Translations under genes and position numbers: made by a program
Part shown: piece after piece, positions 37,313 through 45,925 of the stretch
Layout: each line of letters opens with the position of its first letter
Numbering within the stretch: the first letter of the stretch is position 1
Source: Nitrospirales bacterium
GTDB lineage: Bacteria; Nitrospirota; Nitrospiria; Nitrospirales; UBA8639
Direction: 5' to 3'
Length of the DNA: 64,000 nucleotides
Assembly: GCA_031315915.1 (NCBI GenBank)
Contig: JALDRK010000014.1
Coordinates: 35,092 to 99,091 of the forward strand
Notes under the pieces: generated by a model
Seen by the model: only the letters and a program-made list of their open reading frames with translations
Databases searched by the model: none
What the model was told of the DNA's origin: nothing

Positions 37313-37946
37313 GCTTCGATAACATCTTCAAAGGATTCAACAATTCGTTCTGCGATAGACCCTGAACCGAGACTTCACCTAGAACATCCATCGCCTATAG
37401 ACCATTTAGCTTCTTTATCTGCCGAGCCGATCAGGAAAATAATTTCGTGAAATTATATGCACGACGTTCTCACCGAATTCGGTTCTTTTCTGAAAAAATG
37501 CTCCGCAGAAAAATATCCGAGTTTCCATGTTTCCGATCTCGTTGGATCTTTTCTCATTCTTCATCAAATACAGACAGGACTGATCACAATTCATAGTAAT
37601 ACAGCTCTGTTTGTCGGTTTTTCCTTCTTTCGTATTGAATAAATGCACGCCTTTTCACTTTCATCTCATTCAAAACATGAACATTGAGCAATAACCTGGT
37701 AGAACCTGGCAGGATGAACAGCGTCTACTCCTCGCATAATTTTGCTGTTTCCCACTCATCTTGTCTTCACGTGGCCTGCCCCTTTTGTTGTGAGATGCCC
37801 TCTGATCCCTTCGTTTCCGCCTCAATACATCGCAACAGCACAGAACGAGTCATCTCCCATCGAATTTCTCGATCTTTCGTCCAGATCATTCATCAAATGC
37901 CCGAAAAGGAAAGTGGATAATTCGTATGATCCGGGGGTGTATTGAT
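37313..37946. other. Divergent promoter region between the export operon and the giant protein gene
   Basis: About 630 bp without a supportable gene. It contains a perfect 12-bp palindrome, ACCGAATTCGGT, at 37472-37483, flanked by TTCT on both sides, placed between two divergent operons and a candidate operator. The rest is AT-rich. Confidence 0.5.
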
Positions 37947-40900
37947 ATGGCATGTGACATAATCAGAAGTTTTCTCGTCGGGCTTTGTCTTTCGGATTCG
38001 CCGAACGCGTCACATCACACCGCAACATCTGCCGGAGCAATACCCGCGAAAGAGAATGGAAACATCAACCGCAGGAAAGTGTCCCGATTTAAAAATCCGT
38101 ACAAACACCAACCGTTCATTCCCGTCGAACCGGCCCGCACGCGAGGCACGCTCCTGGCTCTCGAACCTCGGATCATGTTCGACGGCGCGGCTCTAGCCAC
38201 AGGAGCGGAAACCCTCCAGGATCAGAGCACGCAAAATCAGGACATCCAAGACCCTGCGACACAAGAAGCCGCCACCGTTGCAGAATCCCAAACGTCATCG
38301 GCATCATGGACCAATGAGCATGACCTTTACTCTGCCTTATTGAGCACTCCGGCCTCATCTGACCGAAAAGAAATCATTTTCATCGATACCCGCGTCGAGG
38401 ACTATCAAACCTTGCTGAACGGAATCGATCCGAGTGCCGAAGCGGTCCTGTTGGATTCCACTCGCGACGGCATCGAACAAATCGCCGAGATTCTTCGGGA
38501 ACGTTCAGACATTAACGCCATTCACTTGATCGCCGAAGGAAGTGAAGCGGAGTTGCATCTCGGCACCACCTTCCTCACGCAGGAAGCCATCAGTGGCCGC
38601 TATGTCAGCCTCTTTACACAAATTGGACAAAGTTTGTCGGCCGAAGCCGACCTACTGATTTATGGTTGCAACTTCGGACAGGGAGAAGCCGGCCTCGATG
38701 CCATGCAAACTCTAGCCAATTTGACCGGAGCCGATATCGCAGCCAGCACCGATCGCACCGGGCATGTCAGCGAATATGCCAACTGGAATTTGGAAGTCTC
38801 TACCGGTTTTATTGAAACATCGGTCGTCATCGGAGAAGCCACGCAAGCCGCATGGGAAGGTGTCCTGGCTACCTTTACCGTGATCAATACGAACGATTCA
38901 GGGGCAGGCTCACTGCGGCAAGCCCTCATCGACGCCGATGCTACACCCGGAACCGACACGATTATCATTCCAACCGGCACGTACGTGTTGACCACAGGGA
39001 AACTGCAGATCAGTGACGATGTGATCATCACCGGTGCGGGCGCAGCCACTACCATCATCGATGGCAACGCGAATGATCGGGTATTTGAAACCACAGGCAG
39101 CATTTCAGTCACGATGAGCGGAGTCACCATTCAAAACGGACGTGCCAACGCGAACGGGGCCGGGGTCTTGGTCGATAACTCCAGCATTCTCAATCTCAGC
39201 GATGCTGCACTCACGAATAACGACGGTACGGGTGGGGACGGCGGCGCCATTCACGTACACGGCACGCTGAATCTCAACCGAGTCCTGATTGCCAATAATC
39301 TGGCGGATAAGGGCTCCGGAATCTATTTTCACAATGCCGTCGGAGGCACTCAGACCAACGTTACGGTCAGCGGCAACACCGCGACCAGCGAAGGTGGCGG
39401 AATTTGGACGGAAAATCCGATCACAATTATGAATTCCACGATCGCGTTCAATACGGCACCTCTCGGCGGTGGGGTGTATGACAAGGATGGCATGGAAATC
39501 ACGATCACCAATTCCATTCTCCATAATCCAGGATCACCAAACAGCTTTGGCACATTAGTCTCGGATGGAAACAATATCGATAGCGACGGCACGGCGGGGT
39601 TGGGAGATCCGTTGGATGGTCAGGATCCCATGCTGGGAGCCTTGGCCGACAACGGCGGGCCGACATGGACGCATGCCCTGTTGGCTGGCAGCCCCGCACT
39701 CAACGCCGGTACAACCATAGGCGCGCCAGCGGTCGACCAGCGGGGATTGACGCGTGATGCCGCGCCCGACATCGGCGCGTACGAATATAAATCCACCGCC
39801 TTTGTCTCCAAAAATGAATTCATGGTCAACGATCCATCCGGAAACAATGAAGTTACCAGCGGACCGGTGCGAGGAGCCGAACGGGCAGTCGATATCGCGC
39901 CCAATGGCGATTATGTGGTCGTGTGGACCAATGGAACCGCCAACGACAAAGTGTATGCCAAAGTGTTGGACGCCAGCGGCAATCAAAAGGTCGCGCAGTT
40001 TCAAGTGAACATCGGAGGAGGAACCAACAATTGGACCGATGTCGCCGTCGACGATAGCGGAAATTTCATCGTGGTCTGGAACCAGGGCAACGATATCTTC
40101 ATGCGACGATTCCTCGCTAACGGTACCGCCGTCGACGCCGGAGACATGATTGTCAACACCGGCACTTCCAACACCCAGCAAAACTCTTCGGTCAATATGA
40201 ACGGCGACGGGGATTTCGTGATTGCCTGGGAAGGCAACGGTACCGAAGGCATCTTTGTTCGGCAGGGTAGCTTTGGTGGCGGGTTGGTAGGCAGCGATAT
40301 TACGGTAAACACTGCCGCGGCCGCCAAGGACCCGTCTGTGGGCATTGATGATTCAGGGAACTTTGTCGTTGTGTGGGATAACGGATCCGACGTATTTTTT
40401 CAACTGTATAATAGTGCAGGTGTTCCACAGAACAGCGGCCAGGTGGACGTGCTCTTACAGCTCAATGCCGGTAGCGCAGCAGTAGATATGAGTGGCGATG
40501 GCCGGTTCACGGTGGCCTATCGAGCCACGGTCCTGGATGTGGATGTCTACGTCAGGCAATTCGATGCCTCCGGCAACCCACTATTCCTCCCGAGAACTGC
40601 CAACACCTCAAGTCTCTTGAGCACGCAGACCAACCCGTCGATCACCATGGATGATATCGGTGAATTTATCGTCGTGTGGGAAGGCACCGGCAATCAGGCA
40701 GGGCAGAGTGATGCCGCCGGTGTCTTCGGCCAGAAGTTCAACGCCAGCGGGCAAAAAATCGGGTTCGAATTTTTGATCAATCAAACCACCGCTAATACGC
40801 AGGATCGCGCTTCCGTGGCCATGCTGGACCGAGACAACTTCGTGGCGGTGTGGACCGGCAGCGACGGTACCCAAACCGATGTGTTCGCCCGCCAATACGG

Positions 40901-43181
40901 AGCCACCAGCTCTCCGACCTTGGATCTGGATGCCAACAACAGTTCCGGCTCCACCGGCAACGACTATGCTTTTACATTTACCGAGGGGGACGGACCCACC
41001 GCAATTGCCGACAGCGATACCAATCTGTCCGATGTGGACAGCACGACGTTTGCCTATGTGACTTTATCAGTCAGCGGCCTGCTAGATGGCAATGCCGAAG
41101 TGCTAATTCTTGACGGGGACACCTTCGCCCTGGCCACCGACGCACCGGGCCAGGACACTAGCGGCGGGAACTATCACGTGCGCCTATCAACGGCCGCCGG
41201 GACCGCCATTATCTCGATCACGAAGCAGGGCGGCGGCACACTGAGCGAGATCGAAACCGAAACCTTGATCAAGGCCATTCAATACCAACACACGGATACG
41301 TCCAACCCCTCCGACGGAAACCGGCTGATCGAAGTCCGGGTGAATGACGGCACAACCGACAGTGCCGCCGCCCGCACAACGATCAATGTGGATCCCGTAA
41401 ATGACCCGCCGGCTTTCAGCAGCCTAGATAACACGCCTACGTTCGTTGAAGGCGGCACGGCCATCGTGCTGGATGGCAACGCCACAATGGCTGACCCGGA
41501 CCTGGATGCTGCCAATAACTATAACGGGGCCATTCTGACGCTGGTCCGAAACGGGGGAGCCAACGCCGAAGATATGTTCGCACATACCGGTACCCTCAAT
41601 GCCATGACGGAAGGCAGCAGCCTGGTGCTGGGGGGTACGTCCATCGGCACGGTGACCACCAACAGCGGCGGAACACTGGTTTTAACCTTCAACGGCAATG
41701 CCACCACCGCATTGGTCAATAGTGCATTGCAACAGATCACCTATGCCAACAGCAGCGCAACACCACCGGCTACTGTACAAATCGACTTCACAATCAACGA
41801 CGGCAACGCAGGCGCCCAGGGAAGTGGAGGTGCCCTTAACGGAACAGGGTCGATCACCGTAACCATCCTTCCTACCAACACTCCCCCGGTGGCAATGGCT
41901 GATAGTTTCACCGTGAACGAGGGTTCGACGAATACGCTCAATTTGGCGGGCAATGATACCGATCCCGATGACCCATTGGATCTGACCAGCATCACTATTA
42001 TCTCAGGCCCTGCCAACGGCACTATCGATCGCATCAACAATGACGGAACAGTGGATTACACACACAATGGGTCGGAAACACTTTCCGACAGTTTCACGTA
42101 CACGATTCGAGATCTCACGGGAGCTACCTCTAACACCGTGACGGTCAGTCTGACTGTAATCCCGATCAACGATGCTCCCATCATTATCTCGAACAGGGGC
42201 GGTGCAAGTGCCAACGTTTCCGTTATTACGGGCAATACGATGGTGACCGATGTGGACGCCACGGATGCCGAGAGCAACCCCCTGACCTATAGTATTATTG
42301 GTGGCGCGGATGCGGCCAAGTTTACCATCGACCCAGCCACCGGGGCCCTCAGGTTCATCACGCCTCCCAATATCCAATCACCATCCGATGTCGGCGCAGA
42401 CAATGTCTATGATGTGACGGTGCAGGTATCCGATGGAGCCCTCACAGACACGCAGGCCATTGCCGTGACCGTCACCAACGTACCGCCGGTCGTCATACTT
42501 CCACCACCGGATCCCACACCAGACCCGCACCCTGATACACAGGAGACGGAGCAAGAGGGAGATACCACCATAGGAGGAAGTGCTACCGCATCTTCCTCGG
42601 CAGATTCATCCAATGGCAGCCAAGGTTCAACGGCAGATCCCACGAGGGAAATACAACCTCGAGGGCGAAATATGAACGAGGATTTTGTCGACAGTCCGTC
42701 CCGCGAGGAGGATATGAGTGTCGTTGAGGCCGTGAGCGACATGGTCAAATCCTTGAAAGAGTCAGAGTCAATGATAGCCTCGACCATGAAAAGTGAGCTC
42801 CAAGCCTTATTATCTACCTCATCAGGCTTTCTGAAAGATCTGAATAGTATCCGCGATACGTTGAACGCCGTCACGGCCACCGAAAAAACCTATCTGGCTT
42901 CCAGCATTGCAGTCACCACCGGCCTATCCATCGGCTATGTCCTTTGGCTTCTTCGAAGTGGTGTGTTGTTAACGGCCTTGCTGACTTCGGTTCCGGCCTG
43001 GCAGTTCGTCAATCCCCTGTTGATTTTGGCCACCCCGGCCAGAAAGAAAGGCCACACGGATACGGAAGATGATTCCATTGAGTCCATGTTCGAACAACCC
43101 TCTTCCACGCCTTCCAAGATAAAAAACCCTGAACAGGGCAAAACCCATCAATCCCGCTGGTTCAGGAGACCCTGGCGATGA
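37947..43181 (+). CDS. Giant DUF4347 surface protein with LEPR-FDGAA motif, beta-helix, repeats and C-terminal membrane segments
   Basis: About 1744 residues. A basic N-terminal stretch ends in LALEPRIMFDGAA (about 69-82), a motif seen at the N-terminus of many giant secreted proteins. Then come DUF4347 (about 120-285: EIIFIDTRVEDYQTLL, LLIYGCNFGQGEAGLDAM), a parallel beta-helix ending in DIGAYEY (about 300-620), six or seven propeller-like repeats with GNFIVVWNQG / GEFIVVWEGTG (about 640-990), and cadherin/Ig-like repeats (about 1000-1520; NDAPIIIS, VNEGSTNTLNLAGNDTDPDD). A Pro/Asp-rich linker, a helical region and hydrophobic helices (GLSIGYVLWLLRSGVLLTAL) close the protein. No RTX repeats or classical signal peptide. 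ATG 37947 follows GGGGGTG; 37926 is an alternative. The stop overlaps the kinase start (ATGA). Likely an adhesin held at the envelope. Confidence 0.88.
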   Translation: MACDIIRSFLVGLCLSDSPNASHHTATSAGAIPAKENGNINRRKVSRFKNPYKHQPFIPVEPARTRGTLLALEPRIMFDGAALATGAETLQDQSTQNQDIQDPATQEAATVAESQTSSASWTNEHDLYSALLSTPASSDRKEIIFIDTRVEDYQTLLNGIDPSAEAVLLDSTRDGIEQIAEILRERSDINAIHLIAEGSEAELHLGTTFLTQEAISGRYVSLFTQIGQSLSAEADLLIYGCNFGQGEAGLDAMQTLANLTGADIAASTDRTGHVSEYANWNLEVSTGFIETSVVIGEATQAAWEGVLATFTVINTNDSGAGSLRQALIDADATPGTDTIIIPTGTYVLTTGKLQISDDVIITGAGAATTIIDGNANDRVFETTGSISVTMSGVTIQNGRANANGAGVLVDNSSILNLSDAALTNNDGTGGDGGAIHVHGTLNLNRVLIANNLADKGSGIYFHNAVGGTQTNVTVSGNTATSEGGGIWTENPITIMNSTIAFNTAPLGGGVYDKDGMEITITNSILHNPGSPNSFGTLVSDGNNIDSDGTAGLGDPLDGQDPMLGALADNGGPTWTHALLAGSPALNAGTTIGAPAVDQRGLTRDAAPDIGAYEYKSTAFVSKNEFMVNDPSGNNEVTSGPVRGAERAVDIAPNGDYVVVWTNGTANDKVYAKVLDASGNQKVAQFQVNIGGGTNNWTDVAVDDSGNFIVVWNQGNDIFMRRFLANGTAVDAGDMIVNTGTSNTQQNSSVNMNGDGDFVIAWEGNGTEGIFVRQGSFGGGLVGSDITVNTAAAAKDPSVGIDDSGNFVVVWDNGSDVFFQLYNSAGVPQNSGQVDVLLQLNAGSAAVDMSGDGRFTVAYRATVLDVDVYVRQFDASGNPLFLPRTANTSSLLSTQTNPSITMDDIGEFIVVWEGTGNQAGQSDAAGVFGQKFNASGQKIGFEFLINQTTANTQDRASVAMLDRDNFVAVWTGSDGTQTDVFARQYGATSSPTLDLDANNSSGSTGNDYAFTFTEGDGPTAIADSDTNLSDVDSTTFAYVTLSVSGLLDGNAEVLILDGDTFALATDAPGQDTSGGNYHVRLSTAAGTAIISITKQGGGTLSEIETETLIKAIQYQHTDTSNPSDGNRLIEVRVNDGTTDSAAARTTINVDPVNDPPAFSSLDNTPTFVEGGTAIVLDGNATMADPDLDAANNYNGAILTLVRNGGANAEDMFAHTGTLNAMTEGSSLVLGGTSIGTVTTNSGGTLVLTFNGNATTALVNSALQQITYANSSATPPATVQIDFTINDGNAGAQGSGGALNGTGSITVTILPTNTPPVAMADSFTVNEGSTNTLNLAGNDTDPDDPLDLTSITIISGPANGTIDRINNDGTVDYTHNGSETLSDSFTYTIRDLTGATSNTVTVSLTVIPINDAPIIISNRGGASANVSVITGNTMVTDVDATDAESNPLTYSIIGGADAAKFTIDPATGALRFITPPNIQSPSDVGADNVYDVTVQVSDGALTDTQAIAVTVTNVPPVVILPPPDPTPDPHPDTQETEQEGDTTIGGSATASSSADSSNGSQGSTADPTREIQPRGRNMNEDFVDSPSREEDMSVVEAVSDMVKSLKESESMIASTMKSELQALLSTSSGFLKDLNSIRDTLNAVTATEKTYLASSIAVTTGLSIGYVLWLLRSGVLLTALLTSVPAWQFVNPLLILATPARKKGHTDTEDDSIESMFEQPSSTPSKIKNPEQGKTHQSRWFRRPWR

Positions 43182-45004
43182 AGGGGCTTTCGACCAAATC
43201 CCGGCTGGCTATCGGCCAGGTCAGTCTGTTGATCAGCGTTCTGTTGACCGCCAGTTTATTTGACCTGATGCCCGACCGGATCGCCGCGATTCGCGAAGGA
43301 CGCACCGCCCTGGCCGAGTCTATCGCCATGAATTCCTCGATTCTCATCACACAAAAAGACGTGGACCGGTTAGAAGGGATCCTGCACTTAGTGGTGGACC
43401 GTAACAAAGATATTCTGTCCGCCGCGTTGCGCACGGAAGCGGGAAAGCGGTTGGTCACAGTCGGAGACCATGAGGAATTCTGGCGGGATCACGACTCGGA
43501 ATGGTCGACCAACACCCAAATTACCGTCCCGATCTGGGAGGGAGACACCAAATGGGGCCGGATCGAACTCCGGTTCAATCCCCTGGTTGGCGAAGGTTGG
43601 GTGGGATTCGTCACCAGTCCGCACACGCAATTACTCACCTTTGTGGCCCTGCTGTGTTTCCTGGGTTTTTATGTGTATTTAGGAAAAATGCTGAAGCAAC
43701 TGGATCCTTCCCAAGCGGTTCCTGAACGTGTGCGATCTGCACTGGACACCATGGCGGAAGGGCTTCTGGTCCTGGACAATAAAGAACAGATTATGCTCGC
43801 CAACCGCGCATTTGCCACCTTCTTAACGACGACGCCGGAAGCGCTGTTAGGCCGGCGAGCGGGAGAGTTCCCTTGGTCGGACATTAACGGCCATCTCTTG
43901 GCCCCAAGGACACACCCCTGGCATGTGGCCTTGCAATCGGGAGAGGCACAAAAAAATGAGCGGGTTCGCTTGACTCTGCCGGATGGAGTGCGGCTCACGT
44001 TTATGATCAATTGTTCTCCCATCCTTGGCAGCAGAGCCAAGCACGTCGGTGTTCTGATCAGTTTCGATGATGTGACCCAATTGGAGGAAGCCGAAATCGA
44101 GTTACTCAAGTCCAAAGAGGAAGCTGAAGCCGCTAATCAAGCCAAGAGCGCGTTCCTGGCCAATATGAGTCATGAAATCCGCACACCGATGAATGCCATT
44201 CTGGGATTCACGGAACTGCTGAAACGCGGATTCGGACGGGACTCTGCTGAAACCCGCAAACACTTGGAGATTATCCATTCCAGCGGCAAACATTTGCTGG
44301 ATCTCATCAATGATATTCTGGATCTCTCAAAAGTCGAGTCGGGTCGCCTGGAAATTGAACGGATCCGGTTTAATCCCTTTCAGGTCATTCTTGAGGTGGT
44401 CAAGGTCTTAGGCGTCAAGGCCGGTGAAAAGGGAATCAGACTTGACCTCAAGGTACCCAATGACGTCCCTGAAACCATCATCGGCGATCCTGGCCGCACA
44501 CGCCAAATTGTTACTAACCTGGTGGGCAACGCTGTAAAATTTACCGAGCGTGGGGGTGTCACGGTGACTGCGTATGCGGAACGTCTGGCCGGGGACACGC
44601 TTCAATTTCATATTGATGTCGCCGATACCGGGGTCGGGATGAATGCGGAAGCCACCGACCGGATTTTTCAAGACTTTGTACAGGCCGATGTATCGGTGGC
44701 CAGGAAATTTGGCGGAACTGGGCTTGGCCTGTCCATCAGCCGCAAGTTTGCACATGCCTTGGGCGGCGATATCACGGTGACGAGCGAACTGGGAAAGGGC
44801 AGTACGTTTAAGGTCACTCTGGATGCCGGGACGGCAACCGGAGTGACCTGGTTGACTCCGGATGACGCACTGTCACGCATCGATCCGACAGTTGCCCAAA
44901 CACGTACGAACTGGCTCTTTCCTCAGGCACGCATTCTGGTTGTGACGATGGACCGGAAAATCGCGAACTGGTCAAGGTGGTCTTGGAGGAATTTGGCTTG
45001 GTGA
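43178..45004 (+). CDS. Hybrid sensor histidine kinase (receiver disrupted by frame changes)
   Basis: A membrane kinase with helix 1 (about 9-30), a periplasmic sensor (31-145), helix 2 (LLTFVALLCFLGFYVYLG), a PAS domain (about 185-300), HisKA with FLANMSHEIRTPMNAILGF and HATPase with GNAVKFT, DTGVGM and GTGLGLSIS. The next domain, a receiver, begins as ARILVV and then loses frame: adding one base at about 44945 gives DDGPENRELVKVVLEEFGLV, then DKAENGKVGIEMAMRH. The printed frame stops at 45004 and resumes in the following entry. Its ATG overlaps the giant protein's stop, so the two are made together and the kinase may report on that protein's envelope state. Confidence 0.88.
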   Translation: MKGLSTKSRLAIGQVSLLISVLLTASLFDLMPDRIAAIREGRTALAESIAMNSSILITQKDVDRLEGILHLVVDRNKDILSAALRTEAGKRLVTVGDHEEFWRDHDSEWSTNTQITVPIWEGDTKWGRIELRFNPLVGEGWVGFVTSPHTQLLTFVALLCFLGFYVYLGKMLKQLDPSQAVPERVRSALDTMAEGLLVLDNKEQIMLANRAFATFLTTTPEALLGRRAGEFPWSDINGHLLAPRTHPWHVALQSGEAQKNERVRLTLPDGVRLTFMINCSPILGSRAKHVGVLISFDDVTQLEEAEIELLKSKEEAEAANQAKSAFLANMSHEIRTPMNAILGFTELLKRGFGRDSAETRKHLEIIHSSGKHLLDLINDILDLSKVESGRLEIERIRFNPFQVILEVVKVLGVKAGEKGIRLDLKVPNDVPETIIGDPGRTRQIVTNLVGNAVKFTERGGVTVTAYAERLAGDTLQFHIDVADTGVGMNAEATDRIFQDFVQADVSVARKFGGTGLGLSISRKFAHALGGDITVTSELGKGSTFKVTLDAGTATGVTWLTPDDALSRIDPTVAQTRTNWLFPQARILVVTMDRKIANWSRWSWRNLAW

Positions 45005-45715
45005 TTGATAAGGCTGAAAATGGAAAGGTGGGAATTGAGATGGCCATGCGCCACTGAGTACGACCTCATCCTGATGGATGTGCAAATGCCCGAGATGGAC
45101 GGATTTACGGCAACACGTCTACTGCGCGAGCAAGGATTCCAAACACCTATTGTGGGGCTAACCGCCAATGCCATGAAAGGATTTGAGCAGGAATTGTTTG
45201 AAGCCGGATATTCGGACTATCTGACCAAACCGATCAATATCGATGGTTTCGTGTCTAAGCTGGCCCAGCTGCTCCATGCTCAACAGGGAATTGAGGGGTC
45301 CCCTGAATCCCTCATGCCGGGGACGTCGCAAGATCAGACTTCTGAAGCGGAGGATACCTCCCCTATTGTTTCCATGCTTGGAACAAACAACCCGAAATTT
45401 GAAAAGGTGATTGCACGATTCGTCAGCCGCCTGAATAACCAATTACAAGCGATGGAGGAAGCCTACTCCAATCGTGATATGGAGACTTTGGCGAAACTGG
45501 CCCATTGGCTTAAGGGAGCCGGTGGCACGGTGGGATTCGATGTGTTTAACCAGCCGGCTGCCGAGCTTGAAGATGCCGCCAAGGCCGCCGCCCTGACAGC
45601 TATCGGTGAAAAACTTCAACAGATCAAAAGGCTGACGATAAGAATCTCGCTTGATGATTCGCTCATACCTTCGGATAACCTTGCAGCCTCAACTTCATCC
45701 CAATCGACCGGCTGA
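45005..45715 (+). CDS. Receiver (rest) and Hpt domain of the hybrid kinase
   Basis: Same frame as the kinase after its stop. From about 45056 it reads EYDLILMDVQMPEMDGFTAT, a receiver with the phospho-acceptor Asp, then VGLTANAMKGFEQELFEAGY and LTKPINIDGF. An Hpt domain follows near residues 135-220 with the phospho-His in LAHWLKGAGGTVGF. The first 17 residues are the out-of-frame stretch between two opposite single-base changes (about 44945 and 45055), so this is not an independent gene: the intact product would be one kinase-receiver-Hpt protein of about 845 residues. Confidence 0.8.
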   Translation: MIRLKMERWELRWPCATEYDLILMDVQMPEMDGFTATRLLREQGFQTPIVGLTANAMKGFEQELFEAGYSDYLTKPINIDGFVSKLAQLLHAQQGIEGSPESLMPGTSQDQTSEAEDTSPIVSMLGTNNPKFEKVIARFVSRLNNQLQAMEEAYSNRDMETLAKLAHWLKGAGGTVGFDVFNQPAAELEDAAKAAALTAIGEKLQQIKRLTIRISLDDSLIPSDNLAASTSSQSTG

Positions 45716-45925
45716 TACTCTCACACTGACTTTGCCCACGTTCAGGAGGCCATATCCCTCTGTCAGACAAATTAGGTGTGACTGAACATCGCCACACTAG
45801 GGATAGTTACCATTTGTACTCAGGTTCTATTCGGGAATAGCCGAAGAATTTGTAATGCTGTCAACGGGCATGTCCGAGACAAAAGTCAAAATGTCGGTTA
45901 TGAAAAGGCTAGACGGGATCGCGAC

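Noticed and set aside
39105..40181. Long minus-strand frames opposite the giant gene
   Set aside because: They are shadows of a high-G+C repeat-rich coding sequence; no ribosome sites and no recognisable protein.
40000..41000. Regularly spaced similar DNA segments suggesting a CRISPR or tandem repeat array
   Set aside because: They are codons of the propeller-like protein repeats (VVW motifs) of unequal spacing and diverged sequence.
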